A stretch of 64,000 nucleotides of DNA from positions 3,844,001-3,908,000 of the forward strand of contig NZ_CP061171.1 of NCBI RefSeq assembly GCF_014692875.1, given 5' to 3'. The notes under the pieces are model-generated. The model did no database searches and was not told the origin of the DNA. It saw only the letters and a list, made by a program, of their open reading frames with translations. Positions 1 through 8,517 of this stretch are shown one piece after another (the stretch's first letter is position 1; each line of letters begins with the position of its first letter). The translations under genes were made by a program, and so were the position numbers. The stretch is from Pedobacter riviphilus. Lineage in GTDB: Bacteria > Bacteroidota > Bacteroidia > Sphingobacteriales > Sphingobacteriaceae.

Positions 1-1
1 G

Positions 2-784
2 CTGCTTGGTTTGGTACTTGTACATGCCAAAAACCTGTCTAACTACGTTAAAGAAAACATCGTTTTAAACATTATTGTTGATGAAGGTGCAAAAGAAGCC
101 GATGTTTTAGCCTTTCAGAAAGAGTTAAATGCAAATCCTGCAGTAAAACAAACTCAATATGTAAACAAAGAGCTTGCCGCAAGAAATTTAACCCAGGATT
201 TAGGTGAAGATTTTGTTAACTTTTTAGGATACAACCCACTAACTTCTACCTTTGATGTGTATTTAAAAGCGGAATATGCGAATAACAAAAGTATTGATGC
301 CTTAAAAGCAAATATTTCTAAAAACCCTGTGGTTAAAGAAGTGGTTTACCAAAGTTCTTTAATTGATATGGTAAATAAAAATATTAATACTATCGGTTTA
401 ATTATTTTAGCCTTTGCAGCATTACTACTGATTATCTCTATAGCACTGATTAACAACACAATAAGATTAGCAATCTACTCGCAGCGCTTTTTAATTAAAA
501 GTATGCAGCTGGTTGGTGCAACGAAAAACTTTATTAGACGTCCTTTCTTATTGTATGCTGCTTTGCACGGCCTAATTGCCGCATTTATTGCCATTATTAT
601 TTTACTGGCAACTTTAATTTATGCCCGCAAAGAGGTACCAGAGATTATTATTTTAAATAACTACCAGGAATTTGGCTTCGTATTTATAGGCCTTTTAATT
701 GTGGGTATTTTTATAACAGGTATTAGTACATGGTTTGCAGTAAGCAGATATTTACGTTTAAAATCTTATCATCTTTATAGATAA
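2..784 (+). CDS. ftsX: Cell division protein FtsX, 5'-truncated by window edge
   Basis: This is the C-terminal part of an FtsX-type permease, the membrane partner of the ATPase FtsE, which activates peptidoglycan hydrolases at the septum. The frame is open from base 2, so the real start lies before the window; the TTG at 11 is only an in-frame codon. What is visible is the end of the first membrane helix, an extracytoplasmic loop of about 100 residues, and three further helices in the usual FtsX layout, with NNTIRLAIYSQR followed by MQLVGATKNFIRRPF typical of the family. The stop overlaps the start of the next gene by one base, implying translational coupling. The genes that follow match the usual Pedobacter order. 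Confident assignment. Confidence 0.9.
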   Translation: MLGLVLVHAKNLSNYVKENIVLNIIVDEGAKEADVLAFQKELNANPAVKQTQYVNKELAARNLTQDLGEDFVNFLGYNPLTSTFDVYLKAEYANNKSIDALKANISKNPVVKEVVYQSSLIDMVNKNINTIGLIILAFAALLLIISIALINNTIRLAIYSQRFLIKSMQLVGATKNFIRRPFLLYAALHGLIAAFIAIIILLATLIYARKEVPEIIILNNYQEFGFVFIGLLIVGIFITGISTWFAVSRYLRLKSYHLYR

Positions 785-1011
785 TGGCAGAAAAAAAAAC
801 AGGTCCGGTTGTAAAGGACGTTAAAAGCGAATTGGTTTTTACCAAGAAAAACTACCAGTTATTGTTAATCAGCATTGCAATTGTTGCAGTTGGCTTTATA
901 TTAATGATGGGTACCACTGGCAATATTTATGATTTCAGAAGAACTTTACTGGCACCGATAGTGGTGTTAGCGGGTTTTGCTTTTGGTATTTATGCTATCC
1001 TAAAAAAATAA
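784..1011 (+). CDS. DUF3098 family small membrane protein
   Basis: A 75-residue protein with two hydrophobic segments (about residues 25-43 and 52-72) separated by a short loop containing a YDFRRTLLAP motif, which is typical of DUF3098 proteins. This family is found in Bacteroidota directly after ftsX, as here; its function is unknown. The ATG overlaps the ftsX stop codon by one base, so the two are almost certainly translated together. A strong terminator hairpin follows 24 bp after the stop, ending this transcription unit. Confidence 0.85.
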   Translation: MAEKKTGPVVKDVKSELVFTKKNYQLLLISIAIVAVGFILMMGTTGNIYDFRRTLLAPIVVLAGFAFGIYAILKK

Positions 1012-1034
1012 TTTTATCCTAAAGGATTATACTT

Positions 1035-1072
1035 GAAAACGCTTAATTTACTGGTTAAGCGTTTTCTTTATT
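1035..1072 (+). terminator. Rho-independent terminator after ftsX-DUF3098
   Basis: A perfect 12-bp inverted repeat (GAAAACGCTTAA at 1035-1046 and its complement at 1055-1066) with an 8-base loop is followed by a T-rich stretch. It lies between the DUF3098 gene and uppP. Confidence 0.75.
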
Positions 1073-1091
1073 TCTTATCTTTTCTAAAAAT

Positions 1092-1886
1092 ATGAACTCT
1101 TTTGAAGCCATTGTCCTTGCCATTGTTGAAGGATTAACTGAATTTTTGCCTGTATCGAGCACCGGACACATGATTATTGCCTCGTCTTTAATGGGCATTG
1201 CATCAGAACCATTTGTAAAACTTTTCACCATTGCGATACAATTGGGTGCAATACTTTCGGTTGTTGTACTCTATTTCAAAAGATTTTTCAAATCAATAAA
1301 TTTCTACATTAAATTAATAGTCGCATTTATTCCGGCGGCAGTATTTGGCCTGCTATTAAGCAAAAAAATCGACGAGTTACTGGAAAGCCCAATGGCTGTT
1401 GGTATTTCGCTATTAGTTGGCGGTGTTATCTTATTATTTGTTGATAAATGGTTCAACAAACCAACCATTAATGAAGAGGAGAACGTAACCTATTTAACGG
1501 CATTGAAAATCGGTTTCTTCCAATGTATTGCCATGATACCGGGCGTATCGCGCTCGGGAGCCACTATTGTTGGTGGTATGAGTCAGAAATTAAGCAGAAA
1601 AGTTGCCGCAGAATTTTCATTCTTCTTAGCAGTACCTACCATGTTTGCTGCAACAGCGAAAAAACTTTACGATTTTTATAAAGAAGGGCACACCATTACC
1701 CATGAGCAAACGAACCTCTTAATTATTGGTAATGTAGTTGCTTTTGTAGTGGCACTTTTGGCGATAAAAAGTTTTATCGGGTACTTAAACAAAAATGGTT
1801 TCAAGGTTTTTGGATGGTATAGAATTGCTGCTGGTTTAATTATTATCATCTTATTGCTCAGCGGACACAAATTACAGATTATATAA
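1092..1886 (+). CDS. uppP: Undecaprenyl-diphosphatase UppP (BacA family)
   Basis: This integral membrane phosphatase removes a phosphate from undecaprenyl diphosphate on the outer face of the inner membrane, recycling the lipid carrier for peptidoglycan and other glycans. The two diagnostic motifs are present: [15 protein letters not shown] near residues 14-28, with the catalytic glutamates, and [10 protein letters not shown] near residues 150-160. The 264-residue length and seven to eight hydrophobic helices match the family. It starts 20 bp after the terminator of the previous operon, so it probably has its own promoter. Overexpression of this family gives bacitracin resistance in other bacteria, but housekeeping is the main role. 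Confidence 0.95.
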   Translation: MNSFEAIVLAIVEGLTEFLPVSSTGHMIIASSLMGIASEPFVKLFTIAIQLGAILSVVVLYFKRFFKSINFYIKLIVAFIPAAVFGLLLSKKIDELLESPMAVGISLLVGGVILLFVDKWFNKPTINEEENVTYLTALKIGFFQCIAMIPGVSRSGATIVGGMSQKLSRKVAAEFSFFLAVPTMFAATAKKLYDFYKEGHTITHEQTNLLIIGNVVAFVVALLAIKSFIGYLNKNGFKVFGWYRIAAGLIIIILLLSGHKLQII

Positions 1887-1973
1887 TCCCGGAATATTAA
1901 CTACAGGTCTACACAGATGATTGTTATCTGTGCGCATCCTTTTCATCTGTGGTAAAAAACGACATTGAATCCG

Positions 1974-1981
1974 TATCTTTG
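1974..1981 (+). promoter_or_regulatory. Putative -7 box (TATCTTTG) for truB
   Basis: An exact match to the Bacteroidota -7 consensus TAnnTTTG lies 14 bp before the GTG at 1996. A clear -33 TTG at the right distance is not obvious. The position implies a very short leader and supports the GTG as the truB start. Confidence 0.5.
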
Positions 1982-1995
1982 CGCAAAAAAGATTT

Positions 1996-2727
1996 GTGAG
2001 TACCGAAAATTCAAAATTCAAAGACTTCAATTTTGCTGAAGGCGAATTGCTTTTAATTAACAAACCATACAAATGGACTTCATTTGATGTGGTGGGCAAA
2101 ATCCGTAATTCTTTAAAACCGCTAAAACTAAAGGTTGGTCATGCCGGCACTTTAGATCCACTTGCTACAGGCTTGCTAATTATCTGTACAGGGAAATTAA
2201 CTAAGCAGATAGATACTTTCCAGGCTGAAGAGAAAGAATATACCGGTACTATGATTTTGGGTGCTACTACCCCATCATTCGATATGGAGACTGAGGTAGA
2301 TCAAAGTTTTGACATCAGTAATATTACAAAAGACGAAATTTACGCTGCATGTAAACCATTTATTGGCGATATAGAACAATATCCACCCGCACACTCTGCT
2401 GTAAAGGTAAATGGCGAACGGTTATATGTAAAAGCAAGATTAGGCGAAGAAGTAGAGCTACGCAAACGTTTTGTAAGTGTTCCTGAATTTGAAATTACCC
2501 GGATCGAACTGCCAGAAATCGATTTTAGAATTGTATGTAGTAAAGGCACTTACATCCGTTCATTAATATCCGATTTTGGTAAAACTTTAAATAGCGGGGC
2601 TTATCTTTCCAAACTTACCCGTACCCGAAGCGGAAACTTTTTGTTAAAAGATGCGTTTGAGGTATTAGAACTTGTTAATTATATTCGTACGAAGAAAGAA
2701 GAAGCTAAAACTGAAGCAGAGGCATGA
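1996..2727 (+). CDS. truB: tRNA pseudouridine(55) synthase TruB
   Basis: TruB converts U55 of the tRNA T-loop to pseudouridine. The catalytic-aspartate motif GHAGTLDPLATGLL lies at about residues 51-64, and the YTGTMILGATTPSFDMETE and KGTYIRSL stretches are typical of the family. Length (243 residues) fits the short Bacteroidota form without a long C-terminal PUA domain. The GTG start is chosen because the frame has no upstream ATG and a TATCTTTG promoter element lies just before it. The stop overlaps the next start as ATGA, so translation is probably coupled with the YitT gene. Confidence 0.93.
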   Translation: MSTENSKFKDFNFAEGELLLINKPYKWTSFDVVGKIRNSLKPLKLKVGHAGTLDPLATGLLIICTGKLTKQIDTFQAEEKEYTGTMILGATTPSFDMETEVDQSFDISNITKDEIYAACKPFIGDIEQYPPAHSAVKVNGERLYVKARLGEEVELRKRFVSVPEFEITRIELPEIDFRIVCSKGTYIRSLISDFGKTLNSGAYLSKLTRTRSGNFLLKDAFEVLELVNYIRTKKEEAKTEAEA

Positions 2728-3584
2728 ACCACGTCAAAAACAGGAATACCAGGTTTATAAAAGAAATTCTTTTAATTATTGCAGGTGTAACTTCGGCATG
2801 TTTCGGCTTAAAAAGCTTTTTAATGCCCAGCCATTTTATTGATGGCGGTGTTACGGGTATTTCTCTTTTGCTAAGCACCTTAACTGGCTGGAACTTATCG
2901 TACCTTATTGCCATAATCAATATTCCATTTGTTATTTTAGGTTACAGGCAGATTGGTAAAGGCTTTGCTCTTAAAACTGCTATTGCCATTGCTGCACTCT
3001 CATTGGCGCTAATTATCCTACCCTTTCAGCCCATTACACACGATAAATTGCTTATTGCATTTTTTGGCGGTTTATTTTTAGGTGGGGGGATTGGATTGGC
3101 CATGCGTGGTGGCTGCGTAATTGATGGTACAGAGGTTTTAGCACTCTACATTAGTAAAAACAGCATTTTAACTGTTGGAAATATCATCCTGATTTTAAAT
3201 ATCATTATTTTTGCTTTCGCTGCTTATTTCTTAAATATCGAAACGGCGCTGTATGCCATTCTAACGTATTTATCAGCGTCGAGCACTATCGATTTCATCG
3301 TAAACGGTATAGAACAATACACGGGTGTGACCATTATTTCAGAACATCAGGAAGCCATAAAGGGGTTCATTATTAACGAAATGAAACGTGGTGTAACCAT
3401 TTATAAAGGCGAAGGTGGTTACGGAGAAAAGAAAGATATCGACATTATTTTCACCGTTGTTACCAAGTTAGAGATGAGCAAGTTACAAACCGCTATCCGG
3501 CAGATTGATTCGGATGCCTTTGTAATACAACAACAGATTGCCGATTTAAAAGGCGGGGTGGTTAAACGCCATGCCTTACATTAA
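2724..3584 (+). CDS. YitT family membrane protein (DUF161 + DUF2179)
   Basis: A 286-residue membrane protein with about five hydrophobic helices in the first 195 residues and a soluble C-terminal domain (about residues 205-280) of the DUF2179 type, which contains GVTIYKGEGGYGEKKDIDII and ends with a VIQQQIADLKGG stretch. This layout is that of YitT/YczE-like proteins, whose transport or sensing role is unproven. The glycine-rich MRGGCVIDGTEVLAL segment between helices is conserved in the family. It overlaps truB by 4 bp and is followed 12 bp later by ribF, so truB, yitT and ribF form one operon. Confidence 0.85.
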   Translation: MNHVKNRNTRFIKEILLIIAGVTSACFGLKSFLMPSHFIDGGVTGISLLLSTLTGWNLSYLIAIINIPFVILGYRQIGKGFALKTAIAIAALSLALIILPFQPITHDKLLIAFFGGLFLGGGIGLAMRGGCVIDGTEVLALYISKNSILTVGNIILILNIIIFAFAAYFLNIETALYAILTYLSASSTIDFIVNGIEQYTGVTIISEHQEAIKGFIINEMKRGVTIYKGEGGYGEKKDIDIIFTVVTKLEMSKLQTAIRQIDSDAFVIQQQIADLKGGVVKRHALH

Positions 3585-3596
3585 TTTCTTATCCCA

Positions 3597-4592
3597 TTGA
3601 AGATATACAATAACCTTTCGGATTTTAAAAAATTAGATAATGCCATTGTAACCATTGGCACTTTTGACGGTGTGCACTTCGGACACCAAAAAATCATTAA
3701 ACAACTGGTACAAAAGGCGAAGGCCGATAATGGAGAAAGTGTAATATTAACTTTTTTCCCCCACCCGAGAATGATTATCGATCCAGAAAACCAGGATCTG
3801 AAGATGATCAATACCATTAATGAAAAAGCCGAGATTTTAAAAGGTCTGGGTGTAGATCATTTAATCATCACGCCATTTACAAGAGACTTCTCTAATCAGT
3901 TGCCTGAAGATTATATAAAAAACACATTGGTGAATAACATTGGCACCAAGCATATTATTATTGGTTACGACCACCGTTTTGGTAAAGACCGTTCTGGAAA
4001 TTTAAGCGATTTAAAAGCCGCTGGTTTACATTATGGTTTTAGTGTTGAAGAAATTATGGAGCAGGATATTCATGATGTTGCGGTAAGCTCTACCAAAATC
4101 CGTCAGGCATTACTCGCTGGAGATGTAAGTTTAGCCAATGATTATCTGGGTTATCCGTTTTCTATTTTTGGAAGGGTAATTAAAGGTGATAAAATTGGCA
4201 GAACAATTGGTTTCCCAACAGCTAATATCTTTGTCGAAGAAACTTATAAACTGATTCCAGGCGATGGCATCTATGCGGTTACTGTTGATATGAGTGCCGA
4301 ATTTAAAGAAGAAGGTCCAGAATCGACAAACAGATTTCAGACTTCAGACTCTGGACTTCGAACTTATAAAGGAATGGCCTACATTGGGCAGCGACCAACC
4401 ATTAACGGGATGACCAGAAATATTGAAGTAAATATTTTCGATTTTAACCAGGAAATTTATGGCCAGGATATTAAAATGAACTTTTTGAAATTCCTTCGTC
4501 ACGACGTAAAATTTACCGGATTAGAAGCCCTAACCATTCAATTACAAAAAGACAAGGAGGCTACTTTAGCTTATTTTGAATCTGTAAGTTAA
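3597..4592 (+). CDS. ribF: Bifunctional riboflavin kinase / FAD synthetase RibF
   Basis: RibF phosphorylates riboflavin to FMN and adenylates it to FAD. The N-terminal nucleotidyltransferase domain has GTFDGVHFGHQKII (about residues 22-35) and VSSTKIRQALL (about 161-171). The C-terminal flavokinase domain has GRTIGFPTAN (about 201-210), AYIGQRPTI and a final LKFLRHDVKFTG stretch. The start is TTG at 3597; no closer ATG preserves the first beta strand. About 20 residues between the YAVTVD strand and the GMAYIG strand (encoded near 4308-4368) are not expected in the family and are encoded by a sequence resembling the AGTC/GGACTT repeats found between genes here, suggesting an in-frame repeat insertion. 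Confidence 0.93.
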   Translation: MKIYNNLSDFKKLDNAIVTIGTFDGVHFGHQKIIKQLVQKAKADNGESVILTFFPHPRMIIDPENQDLKMINTINEKAEILKGLGVDHLIITPFTRDFSNQLPEDYIKNTLVNNIGTKHIIIGYDHRFGKDRSGNLSDLKAAGLHYGFSVEEIMEQDIHDVAVSSTKIRQALLAGDVSLANDYLGYPFSIFGRVIKGDKIGRTIGFPTANIFVEETYKLIPGDGIYAVTVDMSAEFKEEGPESTNRFQTSDSGLRTYKGMAYIGQRPTINGMTRNIEVNIFDFNQEIYGQDIKMNFLKFLRHDVKFTGLEALTIQLQKDKEATLAYFESVS

Positions 4593-4617
4593 CAGATTTA
4601 AATCCAATTTTCCTTTC

Positions 4618-4662
4618 AAAAAAGCCTCATTTTCGTTATATTAGCGGCAATGAGGCTTTTTT
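4618..4662 (+). terminator. ribF terminator overlapping the next start codon
   Basis: A perfect 13-bp inverted repeat (AAAAAAGCCTCAT at 4618-4630, complement at 4650-4662) with a 19-base loop and a T6 tail. The right arm contains the ATG of the following small gene. Confidence 0.7.
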
Positions 4663-5003
4663 ACATCATCTTTTTTCTATCTATCTCCATTAATTTTGCG
4701 GCCTTCGCATCGCAGGAAAAAAGAAATGATGTACCATTAAAAAACACCAAAATAAGTTTCATTTCAAGCAAAAAAAATATTAAATCCAATTCCGATTTCA
4801 ATCAGGACAGTGAAAGTCTGCAAAAAGATTTTATTAACAACCCAATTATAAAAATATCTTCCAGTGCGTTTGTACTAATTACTTTTTTGCTGTTCCTTTT
4901 TTTCAAGAACAAAACCATCAATACCAAAGTTATAATCAAGAGATTAAAATATAATTATTGGTGTTTGTTTAAAATGCTCTATCCAAAACATGTTTTTTGG
5001 TAA
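4650..5003 (+). CDS. Hypothetical small exported membrane protein
   Basis: No family is recognised. The 117-residue product has a hydrophobic N-terminus of about 20 residues ending near AFAS, which could be a signal peptide, a polar lysine/asparagine-rich stretch, and a second strongly hydrophobic segment (about residues 69-88), then a short basic tail. The first codons lie in the right arm of the ribF terminator, so either the gene is read from a promoter inside the loop or the true gene is transcribed only by read-through. It precedes the Kef-type antiporter gene by about 100 bp. The hydrophobic pattern argues for a real gene, but no homologue is recalled. Confidence 0.5.
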   Translation: MRLFYIIFFLSISINFAAFASQEKRNDVPLKNTKISFISSKKNIKSNSDFNQDSESLQKDFINNPIIKISSSAFVLITFLLFLFFKNKTINTKVIIKRLKYNYWCLFKMLYPKHVFW

Positions 5004-5102
5004 GTAATTTCATTTTTAACCACAATGTGGAGTTTTCAATAAAATGCCAAGTAATAATACTTGGAAATAAATTATTTAATCATCAATACCCATTTTTTAT
5101 AG

Positions 5103-7316
5103 ATGCATTTACCCGATTTAATTGCCGATTTAGGATTAATCCTTGCTGCTGCAGGGATAACCACCCTCATATTTAAACGAATTAAACAACCCCTGGTTTT
5201 AGGTTATATACTGGCTGGCCTGTTGGTTGGCTCACATTTAGATTTTTTTCCTTCAGTTACCGATACAAAAAGCATCAATATTTGGGGTGAAATAGGCGTA
5301 ATTTTCCTTTTATTCAGTTTAGGTTTAGAATTCAGTTTTAAAAAACTGGTTAAAGTTGGCGGTTCAGCCTCTATTACGGCGATTGTAAAAGTCCTTTTTA
5401 TCATTCTAGCGGGCTACTTAGTCGGTAAAGCAATGGGTTGGAAAGACATGGATAGTTTATTCTTAGGGGGGATTTTGTCCATCTCATCAACAATGATTAC
5501 CATTAAGGCCTTTGAAGAACTTGGTTTAAAACATAAAAAGTTTGCTGGCCTGGTTTTCGGGGTTTTAATTGTTGAAGATCTGGTGGCCATCTTGTTACTG
5601 GTATTATTCTCTACCCTGGCGGTTAGTCAGCAATCGGCAGGTACAGAAATGCTTTATTCCATCTTAAAACTGGCTTTTTTCCTGGTACTTTGGTTCCTGG
5701 GCGGAATATTCCTGGTTCCATCATTTCTCAAAGCAACCAAGAAATTAATGAATGACGAAACCATGTTGGTGGTATCGTTAGCCTTATGTTTGGTAATGGT
5801 ATTACTGGCCGATAAGGTGGGCTTCTCTCCTGCCCTGGGTGCATTTATTATGGGTTCCATTTTAGCAGAAACCACACAGGCAGAAAGAATCGAACATTTA
5901 ACTAAATCGGTAAAGGATTTATTCGCAGCAGTGTTTTTTGTTTCAGTTGGTATGCTGATTGATCCTTCCATGCTGGTTAAGTATTGGGTTCCAATTTTAG
6001 TAGCTACCGTGGTTATTATCTTCGGGAAAATCATATTTACCATATTAGGTGCATTATTATCTGGCCAGCCGCTAAAAACTTCGGTACAATCAGGTATGAG
6101 TTTGGCACAGATTGGCGAGTTTTCATTCATCATTGCCTCATTAGGTTTAACACTTAAAGTAACCAGCAATTTCCTCTATCCTATCGCGGTAGCAGCAGCG
6201 GCGATCACGACCTTTACTACACCATATTTAATTAAACTATCTGAGCCTTTTTACCAGTATTTGAACCGTGTTTTACCAAAAAAATGGCTTAATGGTATCG
6301 AAAGATATAGCTCCAGTACCGAAGGGATTACCACCTTAAGCGATTGGAAGGTTTTATTGAGGTCTTATATCTTTAATACGATTATCCACTCGGTAATCAT
6401 CATAGCAATCATATTTCTGGCTTACCGATATGTTCAGCCTTTTATTGTAAGCAATATTTCCGATAGTTTAACTTCTATTATTATCAGTGTAGTGGTTTCG
6501 TTTATTTTAATGTCGCCATTTTTATGGGCGTTATCTATCCGAAGGATCCAGCGAACAGCCTATTCCCACCTTTGGCTGAACAAAAAATATACCCGGGGCC
6601 CGTTAATTGCCATTGAGTTTTTCAGAATTGCCTTAGGGATTTTCTTTGTAGGTTTTTTAATGTATGAGTTTTTTGATACCTGGATTGCCGCTGTAATTGC
6701 ATTGGGTTTAATTGTCATCGGTATGATCATTTTCTCGCGAAAATTACAGTCATTTTATGATAAACTGGAAAGGCGTTTCATGTTGAACCTGAACGCCCGT
6801 GAAAGCCAAAAACCAAATATTTTACCTTGGGATACCCACTTAACTGAACTCATTGTTTCTCCCGAATCGGAAGTGGTTGGAAAAACACTCGCCGAATTAA
6901 TGATCAGGGAAAAATATGGCGTTAACATTGCTTTAATAGAACGTGGAAGAAATAACATTCCAACGCCTGGAAGAGACGAGCGGCTTTATCCAAACGATAA
7001 ACTGCTATTAATTGGTGCTGATGATCAATTGGCTGCTGTTAAAGCACTTTTAGAAGTTGATGCTCCAGAAACAGCTGAAGAAAGTAATTTCCCAAATAAA
7101 GAAATGACCTTGCAAAAGGTAGTTGTTCATGCCGAATCGCCGGTTTATGGATTAAGCATTAGAAATGCAGGTATCCGCGAAAAAGCGCAGGCATTAATTG
7201 TTGGCATAGAAAGGGGTACTGATCGGATATTGAATCCTTCATCAGACTTTGTATTCGACAATGGCGATGTAATTTGGATTGTAGGCAATAACAAGAAGAT
7301 CAAGGAGGTTATATAG
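5103..7316 (+). CDS. Kef-type cation:proton antiporter (CPA2) with two TrkA-C domains
   Basis: A 737-residue inner-membrane antiporter. The first roughly 380 residues form the Na+/H+ exchanger fold, with FLLFSLGLEFSF, the ion-pathway segment VLIVEDLVAILLL (acidic ED pair) and GFSPALGAFIMGSILAET. A second hydrophobic block of several helices (about 420-545) follows. The C-terminus carries two TrkA-C/RCK-C ligand-binding domains (about 575-660 and 665-737, the latter ending VIWIVGNNKK). No TrkA-N nucleotide-binding domain lies between, unlike E. coli KefB/KefC, so gating by NAD(H) or glutathione is not expected. Likely role is K+ or Na+ efflux coupled to pH control. The ion specificity cannot be read from sequence. 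Confidence 0.88.
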   Translation: MHLPDLIADLGLILAAAGITTLIFKRIKQPLVLGYILAGLLVGSHLDFFPSVTDTKSINIWGEIGVIFLLFSLGLEFSFKKLVKVGGSASITAIVKVLFIILAGYLVGKAMGWKDMDSLFLGGILSISSTMITIKAFEELGLKHKKFAGLVFGVLIVEDLVAILLLVLFSTLAVSQQSAGTEMLYSILKLAFFLVLWFLGGIFLVPSFLKATKKLMNDETMLVVSLALCLVMVLLADKVGFSPALGAFIMGSILAETTQAERIEHLTKSVKDLFAAVFFVSVGMLIDPSMLVKYWVPILVATVVIIFGKIIFTILGALLSGQPLKTSVQSGMSLAQIGEFSFIIASLGLTLKVTSNFLYPIAVAAAAITTFTTPYLIKLSEPFYQYLNRVLPKKWLNGIERYSSSTEGITTLSDWKVLLRSYIFNTIIHSVIIIAIIFLAYRYVQPFIVSNISDSLTSIIISVVVSFILMSPFLWALSIRRIQRTAYSHLWLNKKYTRGPLIAIEFFRIALGIFFVGFLMYEFFDTWIAAVIALGLIVIGMIIFSRKLQSFYDKLERRFMLNLNARESQKPNILPWDTHLTELIVSPESEVVGKTLAELMIREKYGVNIALIERGRNNIPTPGRDERLYPNDKLLLIGADDQLAAVKALLEVDAPETAEESNFPNKEMTLQKVVVHAESPVYGLSIRNAGIREKAQALIVGIERGTDRILNPSSDFVFDNGDVIWIVGNNKKIKEVI

Positions 7317-7317
7317 A

Positions 7318-7381
7318 TAGTACGGAGTCCTTAGTCCGAAGCCGGAAGTCTATTGACTGAGGACTTTTGACTAAGGACTAA
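7318..7381. repeat. Degenerate AGTCC/GGACT intergenic repeat
   Basis: A stretch of overlapping short motifs such as AGTCCGAAG, GGAAGTC and GGACTTTTGAC forming partial hairpins between the antiporter and DUF2157 genes. Similar text occurs at about 14996-15020 and inside ribF near 4330-4365. Confidence 0.5.
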
Positions 7382-7410
7382 AAAACATATCTTCGTACAT
7401 AACCTAACCT

Positions 7411-8445
7411 ATGAAAGTCGATAGAGAAAAGAGTGAGTTTCTTGATGATATGATTGAGCAATGGCAAAGTGACGGCTTAATTAATAATGAAACAGGCGAT
7501 AAACTCCGTAAAAGTTATGAAGCAAAAAACTTCGATTGGTTACGCCTGGCACAGTATGCTTTTTGGGTAGCCCTGGCTTGCGGTTTTATTGCACTTGGAT
7601 CGCTCCTCATTGATAATTCGATCTTAAACTATTTAAAACGGGTTTACAATACACCAAACATCGTAATTGCTATTGTTTCCGGCGGATTGGCAGCATGGCT
7701 TTACATTCTAGGTTTTAAGCGAAAAAAGAAATTGGCCCATTTAAAGTTTAGTAATGAGGCCATCGTTTTTTCTGCCATTTTACTTACTGCGAATGCCATT
7801 GCCTATTTCGGGAAAGCGCTGGACAATGGATCTGGCAATTTCTCCATCCTGATTTTAATATCTGTCTTCATTTATGGTGCTTTAGGTTATATCTTCAATT
7901 CGCGTTTAATCTGGGTTTTTGCTTTGATATCTTTAGGTGCCTGGTTTGGTACTGAAACAGGTTATTTAAGCCGTTGGAATTATTACTTCCTTGGCATGAA
8001 TTATCCCTTGCGCTTTGTGGTTTTTGGCGCTGCATTAACCGCAGCATCCTTCATTATGAAAATTTTCCCCAAAACACAAAACTTCTTTCAGGTCACCTAT
8101 ATCGCAGGGATGGTGTACTTGTTTGTATCACTTTGGACCTTATCGGTGTTCGGCAATTTTGCCAGTTTAGAAGAATGGTACAAAGTTAGGCAGCTGAGTT
8201 TGTTTTATTGGGCGTTAATTTCAGGAGCCATTTGTGTGGCAAGTACTTTATTTGGTTTAAAATACCGTGATGATATCGCCCGCGAATTCGGGATCACTTT
8301 TCTCTTTATTAATCTTTACACACGCTATTTCGAATACTTTTGGGACAGCTGGCATAAAGCTTTATTCTTTTCAGTCCTGGCAGCCTCTTTTTGGTTGATT
8401 GGAAGAAAAGCAGAGAAAATATGGAATGTGGAGTTTTTGAAGTAA
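7411..8445 (+). CDS. DUF2157-like multi-pass membrane protein
   Basis: A 344-residue protein with a short soluble N-terminus (about 55 residues, with the pattern MIEQWQSDGLINNETGDKL that resembles the DUF2157 start) followed by about nine hydrophobic segments up to the C-terminus. DUF2157 proteins are predicted membrane proteins of unknown function. There is no catalytic motif to point at. The gene stands alone, with repeats on the left and a DUF1016 gene on the right. Confidence 0.65.
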   Translation: MKVDREKSEFLDDMIEQWQSDGLINNETGDKLRKSYEAKNFDWLRLAQYAFWVALACGFIALGSLLIDNSILNYLKRVYNTPNIVIAIVSGGLAAWLYILGFKRKKKLAHLKFSNEAIVFSAILLTANAIAYFGKALDNGSGNFSILILISVFIYGALGYIFNSRLIWVFALISLGAWFGTETGYLSRWNYYFLGMNYPLRFVVFGAALTAASFIMKIFPKTQNFFQVTYIAGMVYLFVSLWTLSVFGNFASLEEWYKVRQLSLFYWALISGAICVASTLFGLKYRDDIAREFGITFLFINLYTRYFEYFWDSWHKALFFSVLAASFWLIGRKAEKIWNVEFLK

Positions 8446-8517
8446 TCGTTAATACCAGTTTGAAGTGAAAAAACTATTCTTCAATTTATAAGATTAATAC
8501 ATTTTATTGTGATAAGC

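Noticed and set aside
5654..6169. 171-residue open frame opposite the antiporter gene
   Set aside because: Shadow of the conserved membrane domain of the antiporter, with no independent support.
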